Origin: DASQZT01 sp963728965
GTDB lineage: Bacteria; Acidobacteriota; Terriglobia; Bryobacterales; Bryobacteraceae
DNA length: 64,000 bases
Direction of reading: 5' to 3'
NCBI GenBank assembly: GCA_963728965.1
Contig: CAVSMH010000006.1
Coordinates: 868,001-932,000, forward strand
Every line of letters starts with the position of its first letter. Within the stretch, counting starts at the first letter, position 1. Shown here in pieces: positions 41,425 through 50,407 of this stretch. The notes under the pieces were generated by a model. It saw nothing but the letters and a program-made list of their open reading frames with translations. It was not told the DNA's origin and did no database searches. Position numbers and translations under genes: made by a program.

Positions 41425-41551
41425 GGCACCTCCAAGCAGTATGAGACGGAGTGGCAGGGAAAAAGTTCAATCATTTTGCTATGCCGGCCAGCCGAGGTGG
41501 CCGCGGCGGCGGGACGGGTATGGTATTTTCGTCCGCAGGAGGGGCGTAGGA

Positions 41552-43156
41552 ATGACACGGAATTTCTTGGTGTTCCTTTGCGGGGCGGGGCTCGCACTGG
41601 CGCAGCAACACGGCGGCGGGCCGGTTTCCGAAACACCGGTGGTCCTATATAAGGGCCTGGGCATCTGGAAGCATCCGATTGCCACGCGGAGCCCGGAGGC
41701 GCAGCAGTTCTTCAACCAGGGGCTAACGCTGCTGTACGGGTTCAACCGGTACGAGGCCCTGCGGTCGTTCCGCAAGGCGTCCGAACTGGATCCTCAAGCG
41801 GCCATGGCGTACTGGGGAATGGCTATGTCGCAAGGCCCGTATATCAACATGGACGGCGATCCCAGTTACGACCTGAAAGGAGCGTGCGCCGCGGCGACTG
41901 CCGGGTTGAAGCTGACGGCCGCACCGGAACGGGAGCGGGCGTGGCTGCGGGCAGCCGCGACCTGGTGCCCGGAATACCGGCCGTCCGCCTACATCGACGC
42001 GATGCGGGCGGTGGCGCAGCGGTACCCGGACGATCTGGATGCGCTCACGGTGTACGCGGAAAGCCTGATGATCGCCGCGCGATGGCACTGGTACACGGCG
42101 GACGGCAAGCCGGCGGCGGGGGTCCCGGAGGCCGAACGCGCTTTGCAGGAAGTATTGCGGCGCTGGCCGGAGCACCCTGGGGCGAATCACTATTACATCC
42201 ACGCGGTGGAATCTTCGCCCGATCCGGAGCGGGCGGTTCCCAGCGCACAGCGACTGATGGGGCTGGTACCCTGGGCGGGACACATCGTCCACATGCCGGC
42301 GCACATCTGGGTGGTGCTGGGCGACTGGGAGATGGCCGCTTCGCTCAACGAACGCGCCGCGGAGGTAGACAGGGAATATTTCGCGGCAAGCAATGTCCGA
42401 GCCGGCACGTACATGCCGTACTTTATCCACAATCTCCATTTCGTTCTGTACGCGCGGATGATGCAGGGGCGGAGGGAGGATGCGCTGCGCGCGGCGGAGA
42501 CATTCACCAGGGAACTGGCTCCGATGGAGGAAACGATGCCGGAGATGGCGGACATGTTCCTGCCGTTTTCGCTGTTCGCGCTGGTGCGATTCGGCGAGTG
42601 GGACCGGGTGCTCGAAGCTTCGGCGCCGAAGGACGGCATGAAGGACGCGACGGCCATATGGCGGTACTCCCGAGCCTTGGCCCTGGCTGCGAAAGGCGAC
42701 CTCGCCGGAGCCCGGCGCGAGCGCGATGCTTTCGAAACGCTGCGACAGGCGATGCCGGCGGATGCGCCGTGGGGCCAGAACAAGGCCATGGATGTGCTGG
42801 CCGTGGCGGCGGAGATCCTGGCCGCAAGAACGGCCGATGCGCCGGCGGCGGCGGTCCCGCACTGGCGCCGCGCGGTGGAGATGCAGGATCGGCTGGTCTA
42901 CGACGAGCCTCCAGCGTGGTATTACCCGATTCGGGAATCACTCGGTGCGGCGCTGCTGCAGGCAGGCAACGCCTCCGAAGCGGAAAGCGTGTTTCGGACG
43001 GGGATCGGGCGCTCGCCCCGCAACGGAAGAATGCTGTTTGGCCTGATGCAGGCACTCCAGGCGCAATCCCGAAGCGAAGACGCCGCCTGGGTGGCCCGCG
43101 AGTTCGAAGCCGTTTGGGCAAAATCCGATGTGACTTTGCGGATCGGGGACTTATAA
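41552..43156 (+). CDS. TPR-repeat exported protein
   Basis: A 534-residue protein with signal peptide (MTRNFLVFLCGAGLALAQ) and TPR-like helix pairs: FNQGLTLLYGFNRYEALRSF with ASELDPQAAMAYWGMAM early on, and AGNASEAESVFRTGIGRSPR late. Sequence HPGANHYYIHAVESSPDPE is conserved in this group of acidobacterial and proteobacterial TPR proteins. No enzyme motif is apparent. The start has GGAGG 14 bases upstream and a nearer GTAGGA. Confidence 0.82.
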   Translation: MTRNFLVFLCGAGLALAQQHGGGPVSETPVVLYKGLGIWKHPIATRSPEAQQFFNQGLTLLYGFNRYEALRSFRKASELDPQAAMAYWGMAMSQGPYINMDGDPSYDLKGACAAATAGLKLTAAPERERAWLRAAATWCPEYRPSAYIDAMRAVAQRYPDDLDALTVYAESLMIAARWHWYTADGKPAAGVPEAERALQEVLRRWPEHPGANHYYIHAVESSPDPERAVPSAQRLMGLVPWAGHIVHMPAHIWVVLGDWEMAASLNERAAEVDREYFAASNVRAGTYMPYFIHNLHFVLYARMMQGRREDALRAAETFTRELAPMEETMPEMADMFLPFSLFALVRFGEWDRVLEASAPKDGMKDATAIWRYSRALALAAKGDLAGARRERDAFETLRQAMPADAPWGQNKAMDVLAVAAEILAARTADAPAAAVPHWRRAVEMQDRLVYDEPPAWYYPIRESLGAALLQAGNASEAESVFRTGIGRSPRNGRMLFGLMQALQAQSRSEDAAWVAREFEAVWAKSDVTLRIGDL

Positions 43157-43176
43157 GCCAGTCAGAACAGTTTGGG

Positions 43177-43617
43177 TCAGGCGGCGCCGAGGGCAGATAA
43201 GGCGGTGGGACGCTCGCGCAAGTGGTCGGATTCAAAATGGCGCCGGGCGGAAGTAACTACGCGCTCGACTTCGTCGCGCTGGAACGGCTGCGGCAGAACA
43301 TCGTAGGCACCGATGTTCAACGCCTCCGCCCAGAGATAGTCGTCCGCGTGTCGCGAGGTGACGATCAACTGCGGAGGTTGTGCCATCTGCCGCAAGTCGT
43401 TCAGTACATGATGCCAGTTCCACTTAGGAACGTCGGCTTCCGCGATCACGACCTGCACTGGATTCCGCTCGAGGCAGTACATCGCCCGCTTGCGATCCTG
43501 TGCCTCGAACAGCCGCCAGCCGGGCTTGCGGAAGATCTCATGAATGAGCAACCGGTCTTTTTCGTATGCACCCACCAGCAAGGCGGACACGGATTGTTCA
43601 CGCGGTTTGTGGTCCAT
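43177..43617 (-). CDS. Response-regulator receiver-like protein
   Basis: A 146-residue single-domain protein with the CheY-like fold: LLVGAYEKDRLLIHEIF, VQVVIAEADVPKWNW with the Asp at the expected phosphorylation position, and PPQLIVTSRH followed by GAYDVLPQPFQRDEV with a Pro where the conserved Lys-Pro usually lies. The acidic pocket is degenerate (GAYEKD), so phosphorylation is uncertain. ATG 43617 is chosen because GAGGG lies 8 bases upstream. Confidence 0.75.
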   Translation of the reverse strand: MDHKPREQSVSALLVGAYEKDRLLIHEIFRKPGWRLFEAQDRKRAMYCLERNPVQVVIAEADVPKWNWHHVLNDLRQMAQPPQLIVTSRHADDYLWAEALNIGAYDVLPQPFQRDEVERVVTSARRHFESDHLRERPTALSALGAA

Positions 43618-43709
43618 ATACACAATCCCTCACGTCTGGAATCAGTTACTCAAACTCTGAGTTAGGGGGCCGAACCGCCAAGTTCGCCTGTTTCTAGCTT
43701 AATCGAGTA

Positions 43710-43722
43710 GTACTGATAGTAC
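43710..43722. promoter_or_regulatory. Palindrome GTACT-GAT-AGTAC, candidate operator
   Basis: A perfect 5-bp inverted repeat with a 3-base spacer about 180 bases upstream of the orphan permease. A second imperfect palindrome (TTACTCA / TGAGTTA) lies at 43646-43664. Regulator unknown. Confidence 0.35.
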
Positions 43723-43901
43723 AAACTTAAAATCGGATGGATATTCATGCGTTGTAAGGTATCGTACGTTGGTTCGCGATCGCTGTCTTGCCAGTCCCGC
43801 AGGCGGACAGTTCGGGAGCCAGATCGGGGTACTAACCATCTGAAGAATCAATGGCTCAGGTGTGCGTCTCGGGCGGACTGGGGATTGCTATTTCAGTCCC
43901 T

Positions 43902-46334
43902 ATGGCACTGGGGAATGACTGCCGGTTCGCTTTTCGACAGATGCGTAATCATCCACTTTTCGCGTTGGCGGTACTAGGCACGATGGCGCTCTGTATCGGG
44001 CTGAATACCGCGATCTATAGCGTTCTGGATGCTGTGGTTCTCCAAACAGTACCGTATGCGCATCCGGAACGGTTGGCGTTGGTGGAGACCGCCTGGCACC
44101 GGATCGGGGCTTCGGGAATCGACGACGCGCAGAGCGCGGCGCAGTTTGAAGCGGTTCGCGATCGTGTTCCGGCGCTCGAGACGGCGGCATTCGCGGCCGA
44201 GAACGGCGCCAATTTTTTCGGCGAAGGCCATCTTGAATACATAAGGCAAAAGCGGGTTTCGGCGGGCTACTTCGGGGTATTGGGAACAGCCCCGCAGCTG
44301 GGGCGCGAGTTCCTGCGCGCGGAAGACGTGCCGAACGGGCCGAGGGTAGCGGTGGTGAGCCACGCGTTCTGGCAGCGTATCTTTGGCGGCGACCCCGCGG
44401 CAGTTGGCCGTACCATTCACCTGCGGGGCGAACTCTACACGGTGATCGGAGTGATGCCGGGCGAGTTTCGAGATTCCGCTCCGGTGGATTTGTGGACGCC
44501 GCTTCGCCCGTCGCGCGCCGGGGAAGGAGGCGATGCCAACTACCAGGTGGTGGCGCGGGTGAAGCCGGGTGCCACTTGGGCGGTGGCGGCGGCACAAGTG
44601 AAAGCCATCGACCCGCGACTGCTCCTGGGGGCGGACGCCCCGCGGGGAGCGCAGATCGAGCAGCGGATCGTGCCGTTTCAGCGCGGGCTCACCACGGGGG
44701 TTCGCAACGTGGTGGTGCTGACCTGGGGAGCGGTGGTGGTAGTGCTGCTCATCGGTTGCGTGAACGTGGCCAGCCTGCTGCTGGCCCGCTCGGGCGTGCG
44801 CGCCCGCGAAATTGCAACGCGGATGGCATTGGGCGGCAGCCGCGGTGCGATCGTGCGTCAACTGCTGGTGGAGAGCGGCCTGCTGGGATTGGCCGGATCG
44901 GCGCTGGGCGTGGGGATCGGCTGGTTTGCGATCGACGGGTTGAAGCTTCTGGCGGCGGGCAGCCTGCCCTATTGGAATCCGATTGAGTTGGATATCCGGG
45001 TATTGGGAGCGATGCTGGCGATGGCGGTGGCGACCAGCTTGATCTTCGGCCTCGTGCCGGCCTTGCAGACCAGCCGGGTCAACATCCGAACCGTGCTCGT
45101 GGAAGGCGGTCGGGGCGGCGCCGGTTCGCGGCGCGGGTGGACGCGGCACGCGCTGGTGGCGGGAGAAGTGGCGCTCAGCCTGGTGCTGCTGGTGAGCGCG
45201 GGACTGCTGGTGCGAACGCTGATGTATCTGAACGGCCGCAGTCCGGGTTTCGACCCGCACCACGTGATCACCGCGCAAGTTTCCCTCCAGGATGCGCGCT
45301 ATCAAACCGGCGAGCGGGTCAACAGCCTGTACACCCGCAGCCTGGCGCGAATCCGGCGGATTCCAGGCGTAGAGTCCGCGGCGGTGGCGCTCACACTGCC
45401 ATATCAAAGGCCGCTGAATTATCCCTTTCGGGTTCTGGACGGCGCGCACGCCGAGCGGCATATGACCGAAGCGGTCTACGTGACGCCCGGCTACTTCGGC
45501 ACGATCCGGGTACCGCTGCTGCGCGGCCGCGACTTCGGCGACACGGACACGGCGACGAGCGCACGGGTGGCGGTGGTGAGCCAGGCGTTCGCGGCGAGAT
45601 TCTTCCCGGGTGAAGACGTGATCGGACGTCAACTGGAGGCCGGGCGGGAGCCGCGTGAGATCGTGGGCGTGGTGGGCGACTTGCAGCAGCACAGCGGACT
45701 TTCGAGCGCGGGCGGGCCCGTGTCGATGGACCCCACGCTGTACCTGCCGGCGGCGCAGACTTCGGATGGCTTCCTGCAGGTGATCCACACGTGGTTCGCA
45801 CCCCACTGGGTAGTCCGCACCGCGGCGGCGAAGGGACTGGTCGAGCGGGAAGTGCGTTCGGCGGTGGCGAGTATCGATCCGCTGCTGCCGATCACCGGCT
45901 TTCAAACGATGGACGAATTGCAACTCGAGGGCATTCGCGGCGAACGATTCAATGCCATCGTGTTCTCGGTATTTGCAGCCCTGGCGCTGCTGCTCGCGGC
46001 CATCGGCATTTATGGTGTGATCTCGCAATCGATCGCGGAGCGGCGGCACGAATTGGGTGTGCGGATGGCGCTCGGCGCGACCGCGCGGCAGGCAATGGTA
46101 AACGCCGTGCGGCCGGGGGTGGCACTGGCGGCCGGTGGAATCGCCGCGGGCCTGGGCCTTTCGATGGTCGCGGTGCGGTTCCTGGCACACCTGTTGTGGG
46201 GCGTACGCCCGATGGATCCGATTACGTTTGCGGTCACCGCGGCCGTGCTGCTGCTGGTGGCCGTGGCAGCGAGCCTGGCGCCGGCCCTGCGCATCCTCCA
46301 TCTCGACCCGTCACGAACCCTGCGCAACGAGTAA
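43902..46334 (+). CDS. MacB/FtsX-type permease without adjacent ATPase
   Basis: An 810-residue protein of the duplicated permease type. Start CRFAFRQMRNHPLFALAVLG; the first periplasmic MacB domain covers about 60-260; FtsX-type membrane triplets are near 280-400 (VVVLTWGAVVVVLLIGCVNV) and near 690-800 (FAALALLLAAIGIYGVISQ). The end RILHLDPSRTLRNE is characteristic. No ATPase is encoded beside it, which fits the orphan permeases of acidobacteria. ATG 43902 is preferred over 43851 because family members begin just ahead of the RFAFRQ motif. Confidence 0.9.
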   Translation: MALGNDCRFAFRQMRNHPLFALAVLGTMALCIGLNTAIYSVLDAVVLQTVPYAHPERLALVETAWHRIGASGIDDAQSAAQFEAVRDRVPALETAAFAAENGANFFGEGHLEYIRQKRVSAGYFGVLGTAPQLGREFLRAEDVPNGPRVAVVSHAFWQRIFGGDPAAVGRTIHLRGELYTVIGVMPGEFRDSAPVDLWTPLRPSRAGEGGDANYQVVARVKPGATWAVAAAQVKAIDPRLLLGADAPRGAQIEQRIVPFQRGLTTGVRNVVVLTWGAVVVVLLIGCVNVASLLLARSGVRAREIATRMALGGSRGAIVRQLLVESGLLGLAGSALGVGIGWFAIDGLKLLAAGSLPYWNPIELDIRVLGAMLAMAVATSLIFGLVPALQTSRVNIRTVLVEGGRGGAGSRRGWTRHALVAGEVALSLVLLVSAGLLVRTLMYLNGRSPGFDPHHVITAQVSLQDARYQTGERVNSLYTRSLARIRRIPGVESAAVALTLPYQRPLNYPFRVLDGAHAERHMTEAVYVTPGYFGTIRVPLLRGRDFGDTDTATSARVAVVSQAFAARFFPGEDVIGRQLEAGREPREIVGVVGDLQQHSGLSSAGGPVSMDPTLYLPAAQTSDGFLQVIHTWFAPHWVVRTAAAKGLVEREVRSAVASIDPLLPITGFQTMDELQLEGIRGERFNAIVFSVFAALALLLAAIGIYGVISQSIAERRHELGVRMALGATARQAMVNAVRPGVALAAGGIAAGLGLSMVAVRFLAHLLWGVRPMDPITFAVTAAVLLLVAVAASLAPALRILHLDPSRTLRNE

Positions 46335-46452
46335 GGGCCGCCGGACGTAAATCCACGTGTGCCTGGTCTGAACCGTGGATGCGCGCCGCCATCGGCGGAG
46401 CCGGGGCGGTACAATCTCTACGGGGATGCGGGTGATTCCGCGTCCGATCCCA

Positions 46453-46875
46453 ATGACCATATCCGTAAAAGGTGAATATGCGCTGCAGGCGATCTTCGAT
46501 CTGGCATCGCGTCCGGGCGGCGAGCCGGTGCGGATCGCCGATATCGCCCGGCGCCAGAAGATCCCGCAGAAGTTTCTGGAGCTGATCCTGGCCAGCATGA
46601 AGCAGGGTGGATTCGTAGAGTCGCGCCGGGGGGCCGAGGGCGGTTATCTGCTCGCGCGCCCGGCGGAGACGATCTCGGTGGGCGAGGTGGTGCGCTTCAT
46701 TGATGGTCCCCAGGGAAAGAACCGCGGACGGCAGAGGGCCGAGACTCCGTTTACCAGCGTGTGGCAGCAGGTAGATCAGGCCATTTCGTCGGTCCTGGAC
46801 CACACGACGTTTGCCGACCTGAAGCACCGGTGGGCCGAAAAGCAGACTCAGTTTGTGCACAATTGGGAGATTTGA
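46453..46875 (+). CDS. Rrf2-family transcriptional regulator, no iron-sulfur cysteines
   Basis: A 140-residue winged-helix regulator: KGEYALQAIFDLA at the start, IADIARRQKIPQKFLELILAS as recognition part and RRGAEGGYLLARPAETIS as wing. The central cysteines that bind an iron-sulfur cluster in IscR/NsrR are absent, as in CymR, which controls cysteine metabolism and binds CysK. The cysK gene starts at the very next base, so a CymR-like role is likely. An alternative ATG at 46426 would add nine residues. Confidence 0.88.
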   Translation: MTISVKGEYALQAIFDLASRPGGEPVRIADIARRQKIPQKFLELILASMKQGGFVESRRGAEGGYLLARPAETISVGEVVRFIDGPQGKNRGRQRAETPFTSVWQQVDQAISSVLDHTTFADLKHRWAEKQTQFVHNWEI

Positions 46876-47835
46876 GTGAGAGCTTACGAAGACAATTCAT
46901 TCAGCATCGGCCGCACTCCACTGATCCGTTTGAATCGCGTTGGCAACGGCAGCAAAGCGATCGTGCTGGCTAAGGTCGAGGGCCGCAATCCGGCGTATTC
47001 CGTGAAAGATCGAATCGGCGCCGCGATGGTTTGGGACGCGGAGAAGCGCGGCGTTCTCAAACCCGGCAAGGAACTGATCGAACCGACCAGCGGCAACACC
47101 GGGATTGCGCTTGCGTTCGTGGCGGCGGCGCGCGGCTATCCGATCACCCTGACGATGCCCGAGACCATGTCCATCGAGCGCCGCAAGGTGCTGAGGGCGC
47201 TGGGCGCGCGGCTCGAACTCACTCCCGGCTCGCAGGGAATGGCCGGAGCGATCGGGAAAGCCGAGGAGATCGTCGCTTCCGCTCCCGACCGGTTCGTGCT
47301 TCTTCAGCAGTTTAAGAATCCGGCGAATCCGGAAATTCACCAGCGCACCACCGGTCCCGAAATCTGGGAAGACACGGAAGGGGAAATCGACGTGCTGGTT
47401 TCGGGCATCGGGACGGGCGGCACCATCACCGGCGTGTCGCGGTACATCAAGGGGGAGAAGGGGAAGAAGATTGTTTCAGTAGGGATCGAACCAGTAACCA
47501 GCCCGGTGATTACGCAGCACCTCGCCGGACAGCCTATGCGACCGGGACCTCACAAGGTGCAGGGGATTGGAGCAGGGTTTATTCCGGACACGCTGGATCT
47601 GTCCATGGTCGATCGCATGGAACTGGTGACGAACGAAGAGTCGATCGAGATGGCGCGACGGATGGCGAAAGAGGAGGGGATCCTCGGGGGGATTTCGTGT
47701 GGCGCCGCAGTGGCGGTGGCGGTGCGGCTGGCGAGTCTAGCGGAGTTCGCGGGCAAGACGATCGTCACGGTGCTTCCGGATACGGCCGAGCGGTATGTGA
47801 GCACCGTTTTGTTTGAGGGGATTTCCGAGGATTAG
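46876..47835 (+). CDS. cysK: Cysteine synthase (O-acetylserine sulfhydrylase)
   Basis: A 319-residue PLP enzyme. The PLP lysine is in NPAYSVKDRIG, the substrate loop in EPTSGNTGIALA, and the phosphate-binding glycine loop in SGIGTGGTITG. Length and order match CysK, which makes cysteine from O-acetylserine and sulfide. The GTG start follows the Rrf2 stop with no gap, so the two are cotranscribed and coupled. ISCGAAVAVAV holds the C-terminal PLP-ring contact. Confidence 0.95.
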   Translation: MRAYEDNSFSIGRTPLIRLNRVGNGSKAIVLAKVEGRNPAYSVKDRIGAAMVWDAEKRGVLKPGKELIEPTSGNTGIALAFVAAARGYPITLTMPETMSIERRKVLRALGARLELTPGSQGMAGAIGKAEEIVASAPDRFVLLQQFKNPANPEIHQRTTGPEIWEDTEGEIDVLVSGIGTGGTITGVSRYIKGEKGKKIVSVGIEPVTSPVITQHLAGQPMRPGPHKVQGIGAGFIPDTLDLSMVDRMELVTNEESIEMARRMAKEEGILGGISCGAAVAVAVRLASLAEFAGKTIVTVLPDTAERYVSTVLFEGISED

Positions 47836-47886
47836 GGCGGAACACGTGTCTGCGTTGCGGGGGGCTTCCGAAGTTTGATTCGAAAA

Positions 47887-47925
47887 AGCGGGCGCAATTG
47901 GGTGATAGGGGTGAGTGCGCCCGCT
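47887..47925 (-). terminator. 10-bp inverted repeat with T-tract on the minus strand
   Basis: AGCGGGCGCA (47887-47896) and TGCGCCCGCT (47916-47925) pair perfectly with a 19-base loop. AAAAA lies immediately left of it, which gives a T-tract only for minus-strand transcripts, although both neighbouring genes are on the plus strand. Confidence 0.5.
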
Positions 47926-48043
47926 GTCGTAACGGGGATTTAATTTCTAGACGCCGCAACCCCGTGTGGAAGTTACAGGTTTCAACTGGTTCGCGGCCGT
48001 TTTGAGGGTAGCCCTTTGTGGCTAGTGACGGACGCGGCGTAAC

Positions 48044-48943
48044 ATGGGAAGAAAGATGGAGTCATACCGGGCGATTGCGCAGCTCACAATTCTCGCTTGT
48101 GCCGGCGCCGTATGGAGCCAGGAACAGCCTCCGGCGCCCGCTCCGTCCGGGGCCGCGCCATCCGCACCCGCGGTGATGACCTACTCAGGCAAGGCCGTTA
48201 CCTTGCCTTGGCAATGTGCCGCCGAGGACATCCAGTGGGCGGGGTTGTCCTGCACCGAAGACGATCCGTGTGCAATGTACCTCGAGTTGAGTGCGGTGGA
48301 AGCGGTGGGGAGCAAGATTTTCGTGGGCGGCAACATCCACTCGTCCTCGGTAACCCTGTATCCGGTGTTGCTGACCAGCGACGACGACGGCCAGACATGG
48401 CGGGAAGCGCATCAACACATCCGCGGTGCGGGCGTGGATCGCATCCAGTTCATCGATGGAGAGAACGGATGGGCCAGTGGAGAGACGCTCTCGCCGCTGC
48501 CTCAGGACCCGTTCATCCTGGCCACTTCCGACGGGGGCAAGACGTGGCGGCTGCGGCCCATCTTCTCGGAGGGGCGGGAAAGCCGCTATGGAATGGTGCA
48601 GCAGTTCTTCTTCAGCGCGAAGGACAGCGGCAGCCTGGTGGTGGATCGGGGGCAGGGCAGCGATGGGGACCGCTACGAGTTGTATGAGTCTCCCGATGGC
48701 GGCGATTCGTGGAGCATCCGCCAGACCAGCAATAAGCCGCTCGAACTCCGGCGCGTTGCAGCGCCCTCGAGCGGGTGGCGCCTGCGCGCCGACCGCGCGT
48801 CGCAGTCCTACCATCTCGAACACCGCCAGGGGGAGCGATGGTCGAAGGTCGCGGCGTTCAGCATCCGGCTGAACGCGTGCAAGCCGCCGCGGCCGGTGGT
48901 GGAGGGAGAGGCGGCGCCGGTGATCCAAAAAGAGGACCACTGA
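48044..48943 (+). CDS. BNR/Ycf48-like exported beta-propeller protein
   Basis: A 299-residue protein with signal peptide (IAQLTILACAGAVWSQ) and Pro/Ala-rich linker, followed by Asp-box type repeats TSDDDGQTW, TSDGGKTW and SPDGGDSW. The layout is that of a Ycf48/BNR propeller. A CTEDDPC pair could form a disulfide. It may bind glycans or assist membrane-protein assembly. ATG 48044 or 48056 start. Confidence 0.78.
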   Translation: MGRKMESYRAIAQLTILACAGAVWSQEQPPAPAPSGAAPSAPAVMTYSGKAVTLPWQCAAEDIQWAGLSCTEDDPCAMYLELSAVEAVGSKIFVGGNIHSSSVTLYPVLLTSDDDGQTWREAHQHIRGAGVDRIQFIDGENGWASGETLSPLPQDPFILATSDGGKTWRLRPIFSEGRESRYGMVQQFFFSAKDSGSLVVDRGQGSDGDRYELYESPDGGDSWSIRQTSNKPLELRRVAAPSSGWRLRADRASQSYHLEHRQGERWSKVAAFSIRLNACKPPRPVVEGEAAPVIQKEDH

Positions 48944-48995
48944 GGACCACTCAGGGTGCGCGCGCCGCATAATCCGTTACTATGATTCATCCGCC

Positions 48996-50363
48996 ATGAT
49001 CAGAACCGTGCTGCGTTTTGCCCTGCTAGGGGTTTCACTGTCCCCTGCCTTCGCCCAACTCACACTCGAGCAGGTGGTACAAGACGTCTCGACGCGATAC
49101 CCCGCGGTGCGCGCCTCGATGGAGGAGGTAGCGGCAGCCACGGCCGCAATCGATGTGGCCCGCACCGCGTACCTGCCTCACGCCGATGTGGGAATCCAAC
49201 TCAATCGCGCCACCCACAATAATGTTTTCGGGATGATACTGCCGCAGGCCGGCGTGTTCCCTTCGATCTCCGGACCGGTCCTGCGCACCAATTCGCTTGA
49301 AAGTGTGTGGGGCACGGCGGTCGGGACGACGGTGCAGTGGGAGCCGTTCGATTTCGGGCTGCGCCGCGCGAACGTGGAGGCCGCGCGGGCCACCAAAGAC
49401 CGGGCGGCGGCGGAGGTAGGAGTGACCCGGCTGGATGCCACGGCCGCCGCGGCGGATGCGTTCCTCACGCTGTTGGCGGCGCAGCAGACGGTGAAAGCGG
49501 CGCAGGCGGGAGTCGAACGAGCGCGGATCCTGAAGGACGTGGTCGGGGCATTGGTGAACAGCGAGCTGCGGCCGGGCGCCGATCTGTCGCGGACGCAGGC
49601 CGAACTGGCGATGGCGGAGACCCAGTTGATCCAGGCGGAACAGGCGGTGGCGATCGGCCGCGCGGCACTGGGGCAGGTGCTGGGGGTGCCGCCTTCGCAG
49701 GTTTCCGTGCAGGCCGGCAAACTGCTCGACCTGCCCGCGGAGTCGCTGCTGCCAGCGGACCACGAGGCGGCGGCGCACCCGGCGGCCCTTGCCCAGAAAG
49801 AAGCGGTGGCGGAAGCGCAGGCGCGGGAGAAGGTGCTCGATCGTTCCTGGGCTCCGCGCTTCAACCTGGAAGGCACGGTTTATGCGCGCGGCACAGGCGT
49901 TCAGCCGGACGGCTCGACGGGGGGAGCGGCCAGCGGCCTGGGCCCGAACATTCAGAACTGGGGAATCGGGTTTACGGTCACCTTTCCCTTGTTCGACTTG
50001 CCTGCCATCAAGGCCCGCAAGCAGGTGGAACGCTACCGGGAACGCGAGCAGCAGGCGCGGTACGACCAGGTGGTGCAGGATGTGACCGGGGCCACCGAGC
50101 GGGCCCGCGCCGCGCTGGCCGGAGCCCGGCGCGTGGCCGCCAATATCCCGGTGCAAGTGGAAGCCGCGCGCGCCAGCGAGCAGCAGGCCACGGCGCGTTA
50201 CCGGGCGGGCCTGGGCAACCTGGTGGAAGTGGCGGAGGCGCAGCGGTTGCGTACCCAGGCCGAGATCGACGATTCGCTGGCGCGGCTGGCGATCTGGCGG
50301 GCCCTGCTATCGCTCGCCGCAGCCGAGGGCGATGTGTCCGGTTTCGTGCAGATTACCAGGTAG
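48996..50363 (+). CDS. TolC-like outer membrane efflux protein
   Basis: A 455-residue protein with signal peptide (LRFALLGVSLSPAFAQ) and two OEP repeats: LEQVVQDVSTRYPAVRASMEE with a long helix, and FPLFDLPAIKARKQVERYRE in the second half. The helical hairpins and beta-strand signature GIGFTVTFPLF are typical. It forms a trimeric outer-membrane channel for efflux or type I secretion. No membrane-fusion or pump gene lies beside it; the neighbouring glycan-export cluster is a candidate partner only by position. Confidence 0.9.
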   Translation: MIRTVLRFALLGVSLSPAFAQLTLEQVVQDVSTRYPAVRASMEEVAAATAAIDVARTAYLPHADVGIQLNRATHNNVFGMILPQAGVFPSISGPVLRTNSLESVWGTAVGTTVQWEPFDFGLRRANVEAARATKDRAAAEVGVTRLDATAAAADAFLTLLAAQQTVKAAQAGVERARILKDVVGALVNSELRPGADLSRTQAELAMAETQLIQAEQAVAIGRAALGQVLGVPPSQVSVQAGKLLDLPAESLLPADHEAAAHPAALAQKEAVAEAQAREKVLDRSWAPRFNLEGTVYARGTGVQPDGSTGGAASGLGPNIQNWGIGFTVTFPLFDLPAIKARKQVERYREREQQARYDQVVQDVTGATERARAALAGARRVAANIPVQVEAARASEQQATARYRAGLGNLVEVAEAQRLRTQAEIDDSLARLAIWRALLSLAAAEGDVSGFVQITR

Positions 50364-50407
50364 TGGGCCTTGGCGGGCAGCACCGCGTTGTATGATGAGT
50401 ATCTGAG

